A DNA stretch of 64,000 nt from Streptomyces sp. B21-083 (lineage in GTDB: Bacteria; Actinomycetota; Actinomycetes; Streptomycetales; Streptomycetaceae): the NCBI RefSeq assembly GCF_036898825.1, contig NZ_JARUND010000001.1, forward strand, positions 310,001-374,000, in the 5' to 3' direction. The notes beneath the pieces were generated by a model that worked only from the letters and a program-made list of their open reading frames with translations, did no database searches and was not told where the DNA came from. Positions within the stretch are counted from its first letter, which is position 1; every line of letters starts with the position of its first letter. A program made the position numbers and the translations under genes. Shown here in pieces: positions 17,038-26,722 of the stretch.

Positions 17038-18156
17038 TTGACCGCCATCGACCCCACCGCCCACCTGACCGCGGGGCAGATCGAGGAGCTCGGCCGCGAG
17101 CTGGACGCGATCCGCGACGAGGTGATCGCGAGCCGCGGCGAGAAAGACGCCGCCTACATCCGCAAGGTCATCTCGGCGCAGCGCAAGCTCGAGCTGGTCA
17201 GCAGGGGCGTGCTGTTGTTCTCGATCTTCCCGCCCGCGTGGCTGATCGGCACCGCCGGTCTGTCCGTGGCGAAGATCATGGAGAACATGGAGATCGGCCA
17301 CAACGTCCTGCACGGCCAGTGGGACTGGATGCGGGACCCGAAGATCCACTCCACCACCTGGGACTGGGACCACGTCTCGCCGGCCGAGCAGTGGAAGCAC
17401 TCGCACAACGAGCTGCACCACACGTACACCAACGTGATCGGCAAGGACAACGACCTCGGCTACGGCATCATGCGCGTCGACGAGGACCAGAGGTGGCACC
17501 CGTTCCACCTCGGCCAGCCGCTGTGGAACTTCCTCAACGCCTGCTTCTTCGAGTACGGCATCGCAGCGTACGACCTGGAGCTCGGCAAGAACCTGCACAA
17601 GCGCCGCCGTAAGAACCCGGAGTTCCGCGCGCGGGCCAAGGCCGTGGGCCGCAAGATCCGCAAGCAGGTGCTCAAGGACTACGTCATCCACCCGTTGCTG
17701 TCGGGCCCGTCGTTCCTCACCACGCTCGCCGCCACGTTCACCGCGAACCTGGTCCGCAACATCTGGACCCACTCGGTGATCATGTGCGGGCACTTTCCCG
17801 AGGGCGTGCAGGTCTTCGAGCGCCGGTCGATCAAGGGCGAGACGCGCGGCCAGTGGTACCTGCGCCAGATGATGGGCTCGGCGAACATCAGTGGCAGCAA
17901 GGCCATGCACTTCATGACCGGCAACCTGTCGCACCAGATCGAGCACCACCTGTTCCCGGACCTGCCGAGCAACCGGTACGCCGAGGTCGCGGTGAAGGTG
18001 CGCGCGTTGTTCGACAAGTACGAGCTGGAGTACGTCACCGGGCCGCTGCCCAAGCAGGTGTTCTCCGCGTGGCACAAGGTCTTCCGGCTCTCGCTGCCGA
18101 ACAAGAAGCCCAAGGTCAAGACGCCGGACCACGAGCAGGAGCTCGTCGCGGCCTGA
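17038..18156 (+). CDS. Membrane fatty-acid (acyl-CoA) desaturase
   Basis: A 372-residue desaturase beginning at TTG 17038, in frame with the whole similarity. Three histidine boxes bind the di-iron centre: HNVLH at residues 88-92, HNELHH at 123-128 and HQIEHH near residue 300. Hydrophobic segments flank them (GVLLFSIFPPAWLIGTAGLS at 57-76; a second pair near 220-250). It acts at the membrane using electrons from the adjacent reductase to introduce a double bond into a fatty acyl chain. It may adjust membrane fluidity, or provide the unsaturated starter acid for the FAAL-containing synthetase 13 kb away. The first is the family default. Confidence 0.92.
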   Translation: MTAIDPTAHLTAGQIEELGRELDAIRDEVIASRGEKDAAYIRKVISAQRKLELVSRGVLLFSIFPPAWLIGTAGLSVAKIMENMEIGHNVLHGQWDWMRDPKIHSTTWDWDHVSPAEQWKHSHNELHHTYTNVIGKDNDLGYGIMRVDEDQRWHPFHLGQPLWNFLNACFFEYGIAAYDLELGKNLHKRRRKNPEFRARAKAVGRKIRKQVLKDYVIHPLLSGPSFLTTLAATFTANLVRNIWTHSVIMCGHFPEGVQVFERRSIKGETRGQWYLRQMMGSANISGSKAMHFMTGNLSHQIEHHLFPDLPSNRYAEVAVKVRALFDKYELEYVTGPLPKQVFSAWHKVFRLSLPNKKPKVKTPDHEQELVAA

Positions 18157-18187
18157 TTCCCGGAACTGGTTCGGATCCTTCGGCCCT

Positions 18188-18205
18188 ACCGGCGGCATCG
18201 CCGGT
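18188..18205. terminator. Hairpin between convergent genes
   Basis: ACCGGCG-GCAT-CGCCGGT is a perfect 7-bp stem 32 nt after the desaturase stop. The next gene points toward it from the other side, so it may act as a bidirectional terminator. Confidence 0.55.
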
Positions 18206-18381
18206 TCCGGTGAGATCCGTCGCGGACGTGGGCGACCGCGACGGCAGACCGTACGACACCGTTTCAGCAGGGCCCTGCGGGACGCGCTGACGTGAAGCAC
18301 CATGTCGGGGAACGGCGCAGGGACCAGCCGCTGCGGGGAGATGCGACAGCGTGGGCCGCCCGCTGTGAAGACAGCTCCTGG

Positions 18382-20799
18382 CTAGAGCCGGCCGGTGGTG
18401 TCTGGCAGCGTGGATGCCTCGGCGATCTCCTCGATCGTCGTCGCGATCACATCGACTGCCGGTGCGCGCAGGGCCGTGTAGTGGTCGGCGGCCAGGCGCG
18501 CGATGGCGGGGTCGTGCTTGAAGCGGTCCGCCCAGACAGTGACTCCCTGGTCCGTGAGGTCTGCGGCGAGCAGTGCGGCGGGGGCGGCGAGTACCCGGTC
18601 GGACTCGTACGCGGCCACCGCTCGGTAGTGCCGTTCGTAGGTCGCCCAGCGGTCGGCCATCAGGCCGTGCGGGAGGTCGTGTCCGGCGGCACGCAGCTGT
18701 GCGGAGAGCAGGAGCAGGGCGTCGGGCAGGTGTTCCGCCGACTCCGGGTCCGTGCCGGCCGGGACGGTCACCGCCGGGTCGTCCACGCCGAGTGCCAGGC
18801 CGACCGTCGCGACGAAGTCCGCCAGCGGCTCCAAAGTGAGCGCGGCGCCGACCGGGGGCGGCGGGTCGATCAGGACCACGCCCGGTGGCCGCTCGTCGTA
18901 GCCGACCGCGACCTCGAAGGCCAGTTGACCACCCATCGACCACCCGGCGAGGACGTCCGGGCGCAGTTCGGCGGCGTCCAGGTCGGCGCGGAAGCGGGCG
19001 GCCATAGCGGGGACGGCGGTCTCGGCCTCCGTCCGCGGTTCCCGCTCCTGCGAGAACGTGACCCGCCAGTCGGGCGGCAGCGCGGCGATCAACTCCCGGT
19101 AGTCCTGCGGTGATCCGGCCGCACCCGCGAACAGGTGCAGGTGGCGTCCCGGTCCGGGTCGGAGCCGCACGACCGTGGACGGCCGGTCCGCCGTGTCCGG
19201 TGCGTCGAGCTGGGCCAGGATCGCGCGCGGGGTGGGATCGGCGAGCCAGGTCGCGAGGTCGAGGGGGGTACCGGTGAGATCGGTGAGGGCCGCGACGAAC
19301 TGGACGGCGGTGAGCGAGTGGCCGCCCGCCTCGAAGAAGTCCTCGTCGAGGGAGGCGGGCGGGCAGCCGAGGACGTCCGACCACACGTCACGGACATCGC
19401 GCTCGGCGCCCGAGGAGGGCTCGGAGCGGTCCGGGAGCGAGGCAGGCGCACGCTGATCCGCGTACGCCAGAACCGCTCTCGTCCCCACCCGGATCTCCCC
19501 CACCCGCGCCCCGGGCGTCGTGCCGTACGAGAGGACCGTGTCCAGGTCCCGCAGCAGCCGCAGCGCGGTGTCGGCGTCGTACCGGAGGGTGCTGTACTCC
19601 ACCTCGGCCATGAGACCGCCGCCCTCGGTGTGCCAGTAGGCGATGCCCATGTCCGTGCGGGAGGCGATGTTCAGGCTCGGGCACTGGGTCAGCTCGACGT
19701 CCCCGAGGCGCAGCCCGCTGCCGATCGCGCCGAGGTGGTTGAGCATGACCGGCGCGATGTCGCCCAGCGCGGACCGGGTCGGTTCGGGGAGCGCGGAGAA
19801 GACCAGGGGGTATGGCACGGACTGGTGGGCGAACATCTCCCACGCCGCCTCGCTCGCCCGGCCCACCACCTCGGAGACGGTGTCCTCCTGGGTCACCCGC
19901 GTCCTGATCAGGCACTGGTTGACGAGGTAGCCGACGAGCCGCTGCTCGCGCGGGCCCAACCGGTTCGCGGCGACGGTGCCGATCACCACGTCGTCCCCGG
20001 CTCCGGCGCGGGCCAGCAGGATCTGGAGCGCGGCGAGGACGACTGCGAAGGAGGTCGCGGACGCCTCTTTCGCGAGCGCCGCGAGGCCTCGGACCGCCTG
20101 TTCGCTGAACGTGTGGCGCAGGGTGGTCCCGGCACCGCCGGTACCCGCGTACACGCCGCGGTCGGCGGCCACGGTCGCCGCCTTCGCACCTTCCAGGACG
20201 GTCCGCCAGTGGTCGACGCCGTCCTGCCAGCCGCCTGTGTCGCGGGTGGCCCGCTCCTCCCGCGCGAACGCGCGCCAAGAAGCTGCCTCCGCGGCGAACA
20301 CGGGCCGCCCGCCGTGCCGTACGGCGTCGTACGCCTCGGCGAGGTCGGTGAAGAGGAGTTGCGTCCCGAGTCCGTCCACGGCGATGTGGTGCACGGTGAG
20401 GATCAGTTCGTGGCGGTCTCCGACGCGCACCACGGTCAGCCGGGCCAGCGGGGCGCGGCCGAGGTCGAACGGCTCACGGTGGGACTCCTCGGCGATCGCC
20501 CGAAGCAGCACGTCCGCCGGGACGGAACCTTGCGCGTCCGGCTCGATCAGCCGCACGGGTGCCGGGACCTCGTCCTGGATCGTGGCCGTCAGGCCGTTCG
20601 CGCCGTGGGCGACCGACCAGCGCAGCGCCTCGTGCCGGTCCACGACCGCCTGCCAGGACGCGCGCAGCGCCGCGAGGTCCAGGGGTGCTCCGCAGGCCAG
20701 CCGCCAGGAAATGTGGTAGACGGACGGGTCGCCGACCCGTCGGCACACCCACCACACCGCCTCCTGTAAAGCGGTCGGCCCGACTTCGTTCCCATTCAT
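18382..20799 (-). CDS. NRPS termination module C-PCP-TE without an A domain
   Basis: An 805-residue protein. The condensation domain spans residues about 10-445, with active motif HHIAVDG at 137-143. The peptidyl carrier has EDFFEAGGHSLTAV with the phosphopantetheine Ser495. The thioesterase (about 545-805) has GWSMGG with Ser621, Asp645 in VVLIDPPPP, and a late HDP/DHY region for the His. There is no adenylation domain, so its carrier must be loaded in trans; the free-standing Thr-type A enzyme at 38031 is the obvious donor. It should make the last peptide bond and release the product. Codon 11 is TTA (20767-20769), predicting bldA dependence. It diverges from the PKS gene. Confidence 0.93.
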   Translation of the reverse strand: MNGNEVGPTALQEAVWWVCRRVGDPSVYHISWRLACGAPLDLAALRASWQAVVDRHEALRWSVAHGANGLTATIQDEVPAPVRLIEPDAQGSVPADVLLRAIAEESHREPFDLGRAPLARLTVVRVGDRHELILTVHHIAVDGLGTQLLFTDLAEAYDAVRHGGRPVFAAEAASWRAFAREERATRDTGGWQDGVDHWRTVLEGAKAATVAADRGVYAGTGGAGTTLRHTFSEQAVRGLAALAKEASATSFAVVLAALQILLARAGAGDDVVIGTVAANRLGPREQRLVGYLVNQCLIRTRVTQEDTVSEVVGRASEAAWEMFAHQSVPYPLVFSALPEPTRSALGDIAPVMLNHLGAIGSGLRLGDVELTQCPSLNIASRTDMGIAYWHTEGGGLMAEVEYSTLRYDADTALRLLRDLDTVLSYGTTPGARVGEIRVGTRAVLAYADQRAPASLPDRSEPSSGAERDVRDVWSDVLGCPPASLDEDFFEAGGHSLTAVQFVAALTDLTGTPLDLATWLADPTPRAILAQLDAPDTADRPSTVVRLRPGPGRHLHLFAGAAGSPQDYRELIAALPPDWRVTFSQEREPRTEAETAVPAMAARFRADLDAAELRPDVLAGWSMGGQLAFEVAVGYDERPPGVVLIDPPPPVGAALTLEPLADFVATVGLALGVDDPAVTVPAGTDPESAEHLPDALLLLSAQLRAAGHDLPHGLMADRWATYERHYRAVAAYESDRVLAAPAALLAADLTDQGVTVWADRFKHDPAIARLAADHYTALRAPAVDVIATTIEEIAEASTLPDTTGRL

Positions 20800-21152
20800 C
20801 TCCGACCCCGCTGTCTGTCGATTTCTTCGGCGTTCACGGAATGTTCACAGAACGCGATATCGGCGATTTCATTTTGACCTTGACATTGCCCGCCAGTACC
20901 TGTCAATACGCCGTTTATTGGCTGCCGAACAGCTGTTACGACGGTCGATCCGTGTGCACAGTGGTCCAGATCACCCCTCGTGCAGCGTGGAACATAACAG
21001 CGCATTAGGTGACATATAACTGCTCCAGATGCCTATTGACTACCCAATTTCAGCCTGGCCGGAAATTTAGGATTGGTCATCAGGGATCTAGCCCGGGATA
21101 AAAGTGTGTGATAGTTAGTTGATCTCCTTGCGTAAAAGCGATGAGGTTATCT
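20800..21152. promoter_or_regulatory. AT-rich divergent promoter region of the NRPS-PKS locus
   Basis: About 350 bp separate the divergent C-PCP-TE and PKS genes. GC content is clearly lower than in the genes. TTGACT at 21036 resembles a -35 box, and TATAAC at 21015 resembles a -10 box, but they are not paired at 17 bp in one direction, so exact promoters are not assigned. This is the main transcription control point for the plus-strand operon that appears to run to 39605. Confidence 0.5.
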
Positions 21153-24100
21153 GTGGAAACTCCCGGTGGCTTGATTGACGAGATCGCGATCATCGGCATT
21201 TCGTGCCGATTTCCCAAAGCTGATGACCCGGATTCGTTCTGGTCCCTGCTGGAATCCGGGACCGGAGCCGTCGTACCCCTGACCGACCGTGAGCTGCTCG
21301 CCGCCGGGGAGGATCCGCGCCTGCTGGACCACCCGGACTATGTGCGGGTGCACGGCGTCCTCGCCGGTGTGGAGTCCTTCGACGCGGAGTTCTTCGGCGT
21401 GAGTCCCCACGAGGCCGCACTGATGGACCCGCAGCACCGGCTGTTCCTGGAGTGCGCGTGGGCTGCCTTCGAGGACGCCGGGTACGACCCGAAGGACTGT
21501 GCCGGACCGGTCGGTGTCTACGCGGGATCGGGCTGGAACAGCTACTTCCTGCGCCATGTGGCCGCGCGTCCCGAGTTCCTCGAACCCGCCCACCTCCAGC
21601 GGACCTTGCTGGGGAACGAGAGCGACACCCTGGCCACGCGCGTGTCGTACAAGCTCGGCCTGCGCGGTCCCAGCATGACGGTGCAGACCGCGTGCTCGAC
21701 CTCCTTGGTCGCCGTCGCCCAAGCCTGTCAGTCGCTGCTCTCGCACGAGTCCGACCTTGCGCTCGCCGGCGGCGTCTCCGTCCGCACACCGCAGGCCGGA
21801 CATCTCCACCAGGAGGGCGGCATCTTCTCCCGCGCCGGGCAGTGCCGCGCGTTCGACGCGGATGCGGACGGCACCGTCATCGGCAGCGGCGCGGGCGCGG
21901 TGCTACTGAAACGGCTGGCGGACGCCGTGGCGGAGGGCGATTACATCCACTGCGTGATCAAGTCGTCGGCGGTCAACAACGACGGTTCGCGGAAGGTCGG
22001 TTACGCGGCACCCGGCGTCCAGGGCCAGTCGGCCGTCATCCAGGAGGCGCACGCCCTGGCCGGGGCCTCCCCCCGGACCATCACCTACGTCGAGACCCAC
22101 GGCACCGGGACCGTCATCGGCGACCCCATCGAGATCGCCGCGCTCACCGACGCGTTCCGCGCAGGGACGGACGCGAACGGGTTCTGCGCGATCGGCTCGG
22201 TCAAGACGAACGTGGGCCACCTGGACGCGGCGGCCGGCGTCGCCGGTCTGATCAAGACCGCCCTCGCGCTGCGCAACAGGAAGATCCCCGCCAGCCTGAA
22301 CCACCGGCGGCCGAACCCGGCGATCGACTTCGCGGCGAGCCCGTTCCGGGTGAACACCGAGACCACGGTGTGGGAGCGGGACGGGGGGCCTCGGCGGGCC
22401 GGCGTGAGTTCGTTCGGGATCGGGGGGACGAACGCGCATGTCGTACTGGAGGAGGCGCCCGCCGGCTCGGACGAAGCCGGTTCGGAGAAAGCGGCCGCCG
22501 CGCAGAGCGGCGCCCAGCTCCTCCCCCTCTCCGCACGGACCCCGGCCGCCCTGGAACGCCGTACCGAACAGTTACGCGGACAGCTCCGAGGCGATCCGGA
22601 GAACCTCGCGGACATCGCGTACACCCTGCAACGCGGCCGCCGCCCCTTCACTCACCGCCGGGCCGTCGCGGGCAGCACCGCCGCCGAGTTGATCCGGGCC
22701 CTGGACCGGTCGTCCGACGACGACACCGGACCGGCTTTCCAGGAGGGCCGCCGGGCCGCCTTCCTGTTCAGCGGCCAGGGCCCCCAGCACGTCGGCATGG
22801 CCCGCCACCTGTACGTCACCGACCCAGTCTTCCGTGCCGAAGCCGACCGCTGCTTCGGGCTCCTGCATGACCAACACGGTCTGGACCTGCGCGAGTTGCT
22901 CTACCCGGGCGACGCGAGCCGGACCGAGGCGTACGACGCGCTCCTCACCCAGACCCGCAACGCGCAGCCCGCGCTGTTCGCCGTCCAGTTCTCGCTGGCG
23001 ACAACGCTGGAGCACTACGGGGTGCCGATGGCGGCCGGGGTCGGGCACAGCTTCGGCGAGTACGCCGCCGCGGCCGTGGCGGGGGTCTTCACGCTGGAGG
23101 ACGCGCTGTCCGTCGTCGTCGCCCGGGGTCAGGTGCTGGAGGGTCTGCCCGACGGGTCGATGATGGCTGTCCCGTTGAGTCCCGGCGAGGTGGAGCCGCT
23201 CCTCGGGCCCGGTGTGTCGGTCGCGGTGGTCAACCACCCCGCGTCCTGCGTGGTCGCCGGTCCCCGGGACGCGATCGCCCGGCTGCGGGAGGTGCTGGCC
23301 GGACGGGATGTCGACGCGACGGTGCTGCGCATCTCGTACGCCTCGCACACGGAGATGGTGCAACCGGCGCTCGCACCCTTCGCCGCGCGCTTCGCCGGGA
23401 TGACGCTGACCCCGCCGAGGGTGCCGTTGTTGTCCGGCGTGACCGGCACCTGGCTCACCGACGAGCAGGCGACCGACCCCGGGTACTGGGTGACGCACCT
23501 GCGCTCACGGGTGCGCTTCGCCGACTGCCTCGACCGGGTCTTCCAGGACACCGGTCACATGCTGGTCGAGCTGGGCCCGAACGAGGTCCTCACCAGCCTG
23601 GCCCGGCGCCACCCCGGCGGGGACCGGGACCGGATCGCCTCGGCGGCCCTGCCGCGCCGGTCCGCCTCCGACGACGAGTCGGACGACGTTGTGTTTCTCA
23701 GGTCGCTCGGGTCGCTGTGGTGCTCCGGTGTGGACGTGGACTGGGAGAAGCTGCACCACGGCGCCCGGCGCCGCCGGGTCCCCCTGCCGACGTACCCGTT
23801 CGAACGGCGGCGGCACTGGATCGACCACCCGCTGAAGGTCGTCGTACGAGATGAGGAGCCGTTCGAGGCGGCGGTGCGGGAGGGTCGGGCGGAGGCAGCA
23901 GCGCGGGTCGGTGCGGACGATCTCGGCCGGCGGCGGGAGAAGACGGATCTGCTGGAGCGGCTGAGCGCGGTGTATCTGGCTGACGCCCTCAGCCGGCTGG
24001 GTGACGGCGAGGGGGTCCTGCCCGGCTATCGGTCGCTGGTGGCGGAGTGGCGCAGGAAGGTGGCGCCGGAGGCGGGCTCACCGGGTGAGCTGCTGGACCT

Positions 24101-26666
24101 GGCCCGTCAGGCCTGGTCCGGTGGTCCGGAGGTCGAGTTGGTGCGGCGGTGCGGGACCGGGCTGGTGGACGTGGTACGTGGACTGGCCGATCCCGTCGAG
24201 CTGTTCACCCCGCTGCTGGAGCGGGCGTTCGCCCAACCCGGCGGGATCTTCGGCACCGAGTACGCGGCGGTGATCCGGCGTGCCGTCTCCGGCGTCCTCG
24301 CGACCGGGCGCGCCGAGGGCGGGCTCCGGGTGCTGGAGATCGGCGGGGGCACGGGGATCACCACCGGCCAGGTCGTCCGGGAACTCGCCGCCGACGGGCG
24401 TGACCATCACTATGTGTTCACCGACGTCAGCGACGCCTTCGTCGCCCACGCGGCGCGCCGGTACGCCGAGCACTCCTGGTTCGGCACGGCACGGCTGGAC
24501 ATCGACAAGCCACCGGCCGGACAGGGCTTCGAGAGCGGCGCCTACGACGTCGTCGTCGCGGCCAACGTGCTGCACGCGACCGGCGACCTGCGCCGCACCC
24601 TGGAGCACGCGCGGTCGCTGCTGGCCCCCGGCGGACTGCTCCTGCTCGCCGAGATCACCACGCCGACCCTCGACTTCGCCCTCACGTACGGCCTGCTGAT
24701 GAGTGAGGTGTCCGACCCGGACCGCACGCGCGGCGAGCCGTTCCTCTCCCGCGCCGGCTGGGAACACGCGCTGCGTGCCGAGTTCGCGGACGTGACCGCC
24801 GTACCGGAGGACGACGCGCTCGGCCACCACGTGTTCGTCGCCCGGAACCCGGGAGCGGCGGCGCTGCGAAAACAGGACGATGTCAACAAGTGGTTCCGGG
24901 TCCCGTCCTGGAAGCGGACCGCCACCGTCCGGGGGGCTGCCGGGCGTTCGGAGACCTGGCTCGTGCTCGGTGGTCCGTCCGAGGTGGACACCGGGTTACG
25001 ACGTCTGCTGGGCGAGCGCGGACAGCGCGTGGTCGCTGTCGTCGAGGGTTCGCGATACCGCAGGCGGGACGAGTCGCTGTTCGAGGTCCGGCCGCACAAG
25101 GCCGAGGACCACCAGCGGGTGCTGGCCGAACTGGGCACGGATGTGGACCGGATCGTGCACCTGTGGGGGCTGACCGCCGAGGACGACGACACCGCACGCC
25201 GGCGGTGGCGCGGCCTTCTCGCGCTGGCCCAGGCCCTCGACCGGGCCGGACCGGCGCACCCCGTCGACCTGACCGTCGTCACCGCGGGAGCGCACGACGT
25301 GGTGGGAGAGCGCACTCGCCCCGGCCAGTCCCTGCTGCTCGGCCCCTGCCGGGTGATCCCGCTGGAGTTCCCCGGCGTCACCAGCAGGAACGTGGACGTC
25401 GCCGTGACCGCGGACCCCGCCACGGCCGCGGGCCAGCTCGCCGACGAGATCCTCGCCGCGAACGGCGATCAGGTCGTCGCCTACCGGGGACCGCACCGGT
25501 GGGTGGAGAGCGTCGAACCCCTCACGCTGGAGCGGACGCCTCGGTCGCGGATGCTGCGGCCCGGCGGGGTCTACCTCGTCACCGGGGGCCTCGGCACCAT
25601 CGGCTCCGCCCTCGCGCGGCACCTGGTGGAGGAGGTCGGCGCCAAGACCGTCCTCGTAGGACGCTCGGAGCGTGGTCGCCATACCGGCGACGCCTGGTAC
25701 GACGGCCGGCCGGACGTCCTGGTGATGAGTGCCGACGTCACTGACGCGGACCGCATGCGGGAGGTGGTGCGGACCGCCGAGGAGCGGTTCGGACCGGTCG
25801 ACGGGGTCGTGCACGCCGCCGGACTGCTCGGCGACGGCGCGCTCGCGCACAAGAGCGCCGAGGACTTCGAGAAGGTGCTCGCACCGAAGGTCACCGGCAC
25901 GCTGGTGCTGCACGAACTGTTTCGGGACAAGGACCTCGACTTCCTGGTGCTGTTCTCCTCGCTTTCGGCGCGCAGACCCGGGTTCGGGCAGGCCGCGTAC
26001 GCCGCCGCGAACTGCTTCCTCGACTCCTTCCCGCACAGTTCACAGGCGTCCGCCCACCGCTTCGTCACCTGTGTGAACTGGGACGTGTGGCAGGGCTCCG
26101 GGATGGCGTACGACGCCGCCGGACCCCAGGTGCTCCAGCGGCTCAAGCTCGCCGACTTCGCGCAGCGCGGCATCCTGCCGCAGCAGGGCGTCGAGGCGTT
26201 TCGCCGGGCGCTGGACAGCGGACTTCCGCAGGTCTACGTCACCAGCTCGGACTACCTCGACGTACTCGACGAGCGGCGCCAGGACCTGTCCCAGCTGTAC
26301 CTGGAGGAGCTGGCGGCGACCGGGAGCGCGGACACCCCGCAACAGGAACGGCCCGAGCTGGACACCGCGTACGTCCCGCCGCGCACCACCACCGAACGGA
26401 TGCTCGTGGAGATCTGGCAAGCGCTGCTGGGCATCGACCGCATCGGCGTCACCGACGACTTCTTCCGGCTCGGCGGCGACTCGCTGCTCGGCAGCCAGTT
26501 CGTCACCCGGGTACGCAGTGCCTTCGAGGTCCACCTGCCCGCGCGGACGCTGTACGAGCACCCGACCGTCGGGGGCATGGCCAGGGCGGTGGACGACGCG
26601 CTGATCAGCGGCGCGGACCCGGAAGCGGTCGCCGAGGCGATCAGGCAGGTCAGAGCCGGGAGCTGA
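21153..26666 (+). CDS. Type I PKS module KS-AT-cMT-KR-ACP
   Basis: A one-module polyketide synthase of about 1,837 residues. Counting from the in-frame ATG at 21141: KS with TACSTS Cys185, HGTGT His320 and NVGHL His360; AT with GHSFGE Ser637; a C-methyltransferase with VLEIGGGTGITTG near 1064; KR with VTGGLGTIG near 1480 and Tyr1620 in AAYAAAN; ACP with GGDSL Ser1781. No DH or ER, so it should add a C-methylated beta-hydroxy ketide. GTG 21153 is preferred because GAGG precedes it by 6 nt, while ATG 21141 has no ribosome site. TTA codons occur at 22572 and 24996 (and at codon 3 if ATG is used). The AT motif is YASH-like, so malonyl versus methylmalonyl is unclear, although a cMT usually pairs with malonyl. 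Confidence 0.93.
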   Translation: METPGGLIDEIAIIGISCRFPKADDPDSFWSLLESGTGAVVPLTDRELLAAGEDPRLLDHPDYVRVHGVLAGVESFDAEFFGVSPHEAALMDPQHRLFLECAWAAFEDAGYDPKDCAGPVGVYAGSGWNSYFLRHVAARPEFLEPAHLQRTLLGNESDTLATRVSYKLGLRGPSMTVQTACSTSLVAVAQACQSLLSHESDLALAGGVSVRTPQAGHLHQEGGIFSRAGQCRAFDADADGTVIGSGAGAVLLKRLADAVAEGDYIHCVIKSSAVNNDGSRKVGYAAPGVQGQSAVIQEAHALAGASPRTITYVETHGTGTVIGDPIEIAALTDAFRAGTDANGFCAIGSVKTNVGHLDAAAGVAGLIKTALALRNRKIPASLNHRRPNPAIDFAASPFRVNTETTVWERDGGPRRAGVSSFGIGGTNAHVVLEEAPAGSDEAGSEKAAAAQSGAQLLPLSARTPAALERRTEQLRGQLRGDPENLADIAYTLQRGRRPFTHRRAVAGSTAAELIRALDRSSDDDTGPAFQEGRRAAFLFSGQGPQHVGMARHLYVTDPVFRAEADRCFGLLHDQHGLDLRELLYPGDASRTEAYDALLTQTRNAQPALFAVQFSLATTLEHYGVPMAAGVGHSFGEYAAAAVAGVFTLEDALSVVVARGQVLEGLPDGSMMAVPLSPGEVEPLLGPGVSVAVVNHPASCVVAGPRDAIARLREVLAGRDVDATVLRISYASHTEMVQPALAPFAARFAGMTLTPPRVPLLSGVTGTWLTDEQATDPGYWVTHLRSRVRFADCLDRVFQDTGHMLVELGPNEVLTSLARRHPGGDRDRIASAALPRRSASDDESDDVVFLRSLGSLWCSGVDVDWEKLHHGARRRRVPLPTYPFERRRHWIDHPLKVVVRDEEPFEAAVREGRAEAAARVGADDLGRRREKTDLLERLSAVYLADALSRLGDGEGVLPGYRSLVAEWRRKVAPEAGSPGELLDLARQAWSGGPEVELVRRCGTGLVDVVRGLADPVELFTPLLERAFAQPGGIFGTEYAAVIRRAVSGVLATGRAEGGLRVLEIGGGTGITTGQVVRELAADGRDHHYVFTDVSDAFVAHAARRYAEHSWFGTARLDIDKPPAGQGFESGAYDVVVAANVLHATGDLRRTLEHARSLLAPGGLLLLAEITTPTLDFALTYGLLMSEVSDPDRTRGEPFLSRAGWEHALRAEFADVTAVPEDDALGHHVFVARNPGAAALRKQDDVNKWFRVPSWKRTATVRGAAGRSETWLVLGGPSEVDTGLRRLLGERGQRVVAVVEGSRYRRRDESLFEVRPHKAEDHQRVLAELGTDVDRIVHLWGLTAEDDDTARRRWRGLLALAQALDRAGPAHPVDLTVVTAGAHDVVGERTRPGQSLLLGPCRVIPLEFPGVTSRNVDVAVTADPATAAGQLADEILAANGDQVVAYRGPHRWVESVEPLTLERTPRSRMLRPGGVYLVTGGLGTIGSALARHLVEEVGAKTVLVGRSERGRHTGDAWYDGRPDVLVMSADVTDADRMREVVRTAEERFGPVDGVVHAAGLLGDGALAHKSAEDFEKVLAPKVTGTLVLHELFRDKDLDFLVLFSSLSARRPGFGQAAYAAANCFLDSFPHSSQASAHRFVTCVNWDVWQGSGMAYDAAGPQVLQRLKLADFAQRGILPQQGVEAFRRALDSGLPQVYVTSSDYLDVLDERRQDLSQLYLEELAATGSADTPQQERPELDTAYVPPRTTTERMLVEIWQALLGIDRIGVTDDFFRLGGDSLLGSQFVTRVRSAFEVHLPARTLYEHPTVGGMARAVDDALISGADPEAVAEAIRQVRAGS

Positions 26667-26722
26667 CCAAGCGCGGGTGCTGCCCACGGACATCTCCAGA
26701 GCTGAGGATTGGGAACGACACC

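Noticed and set aside
19135..20769. Long plus-strand open frame opposite the C-PCP-TE gene
   Set aside because: Composition is the repetitive Arg/Gly/Val pattern typical of antisense frames; the minus strand has intact NRPS motifs.
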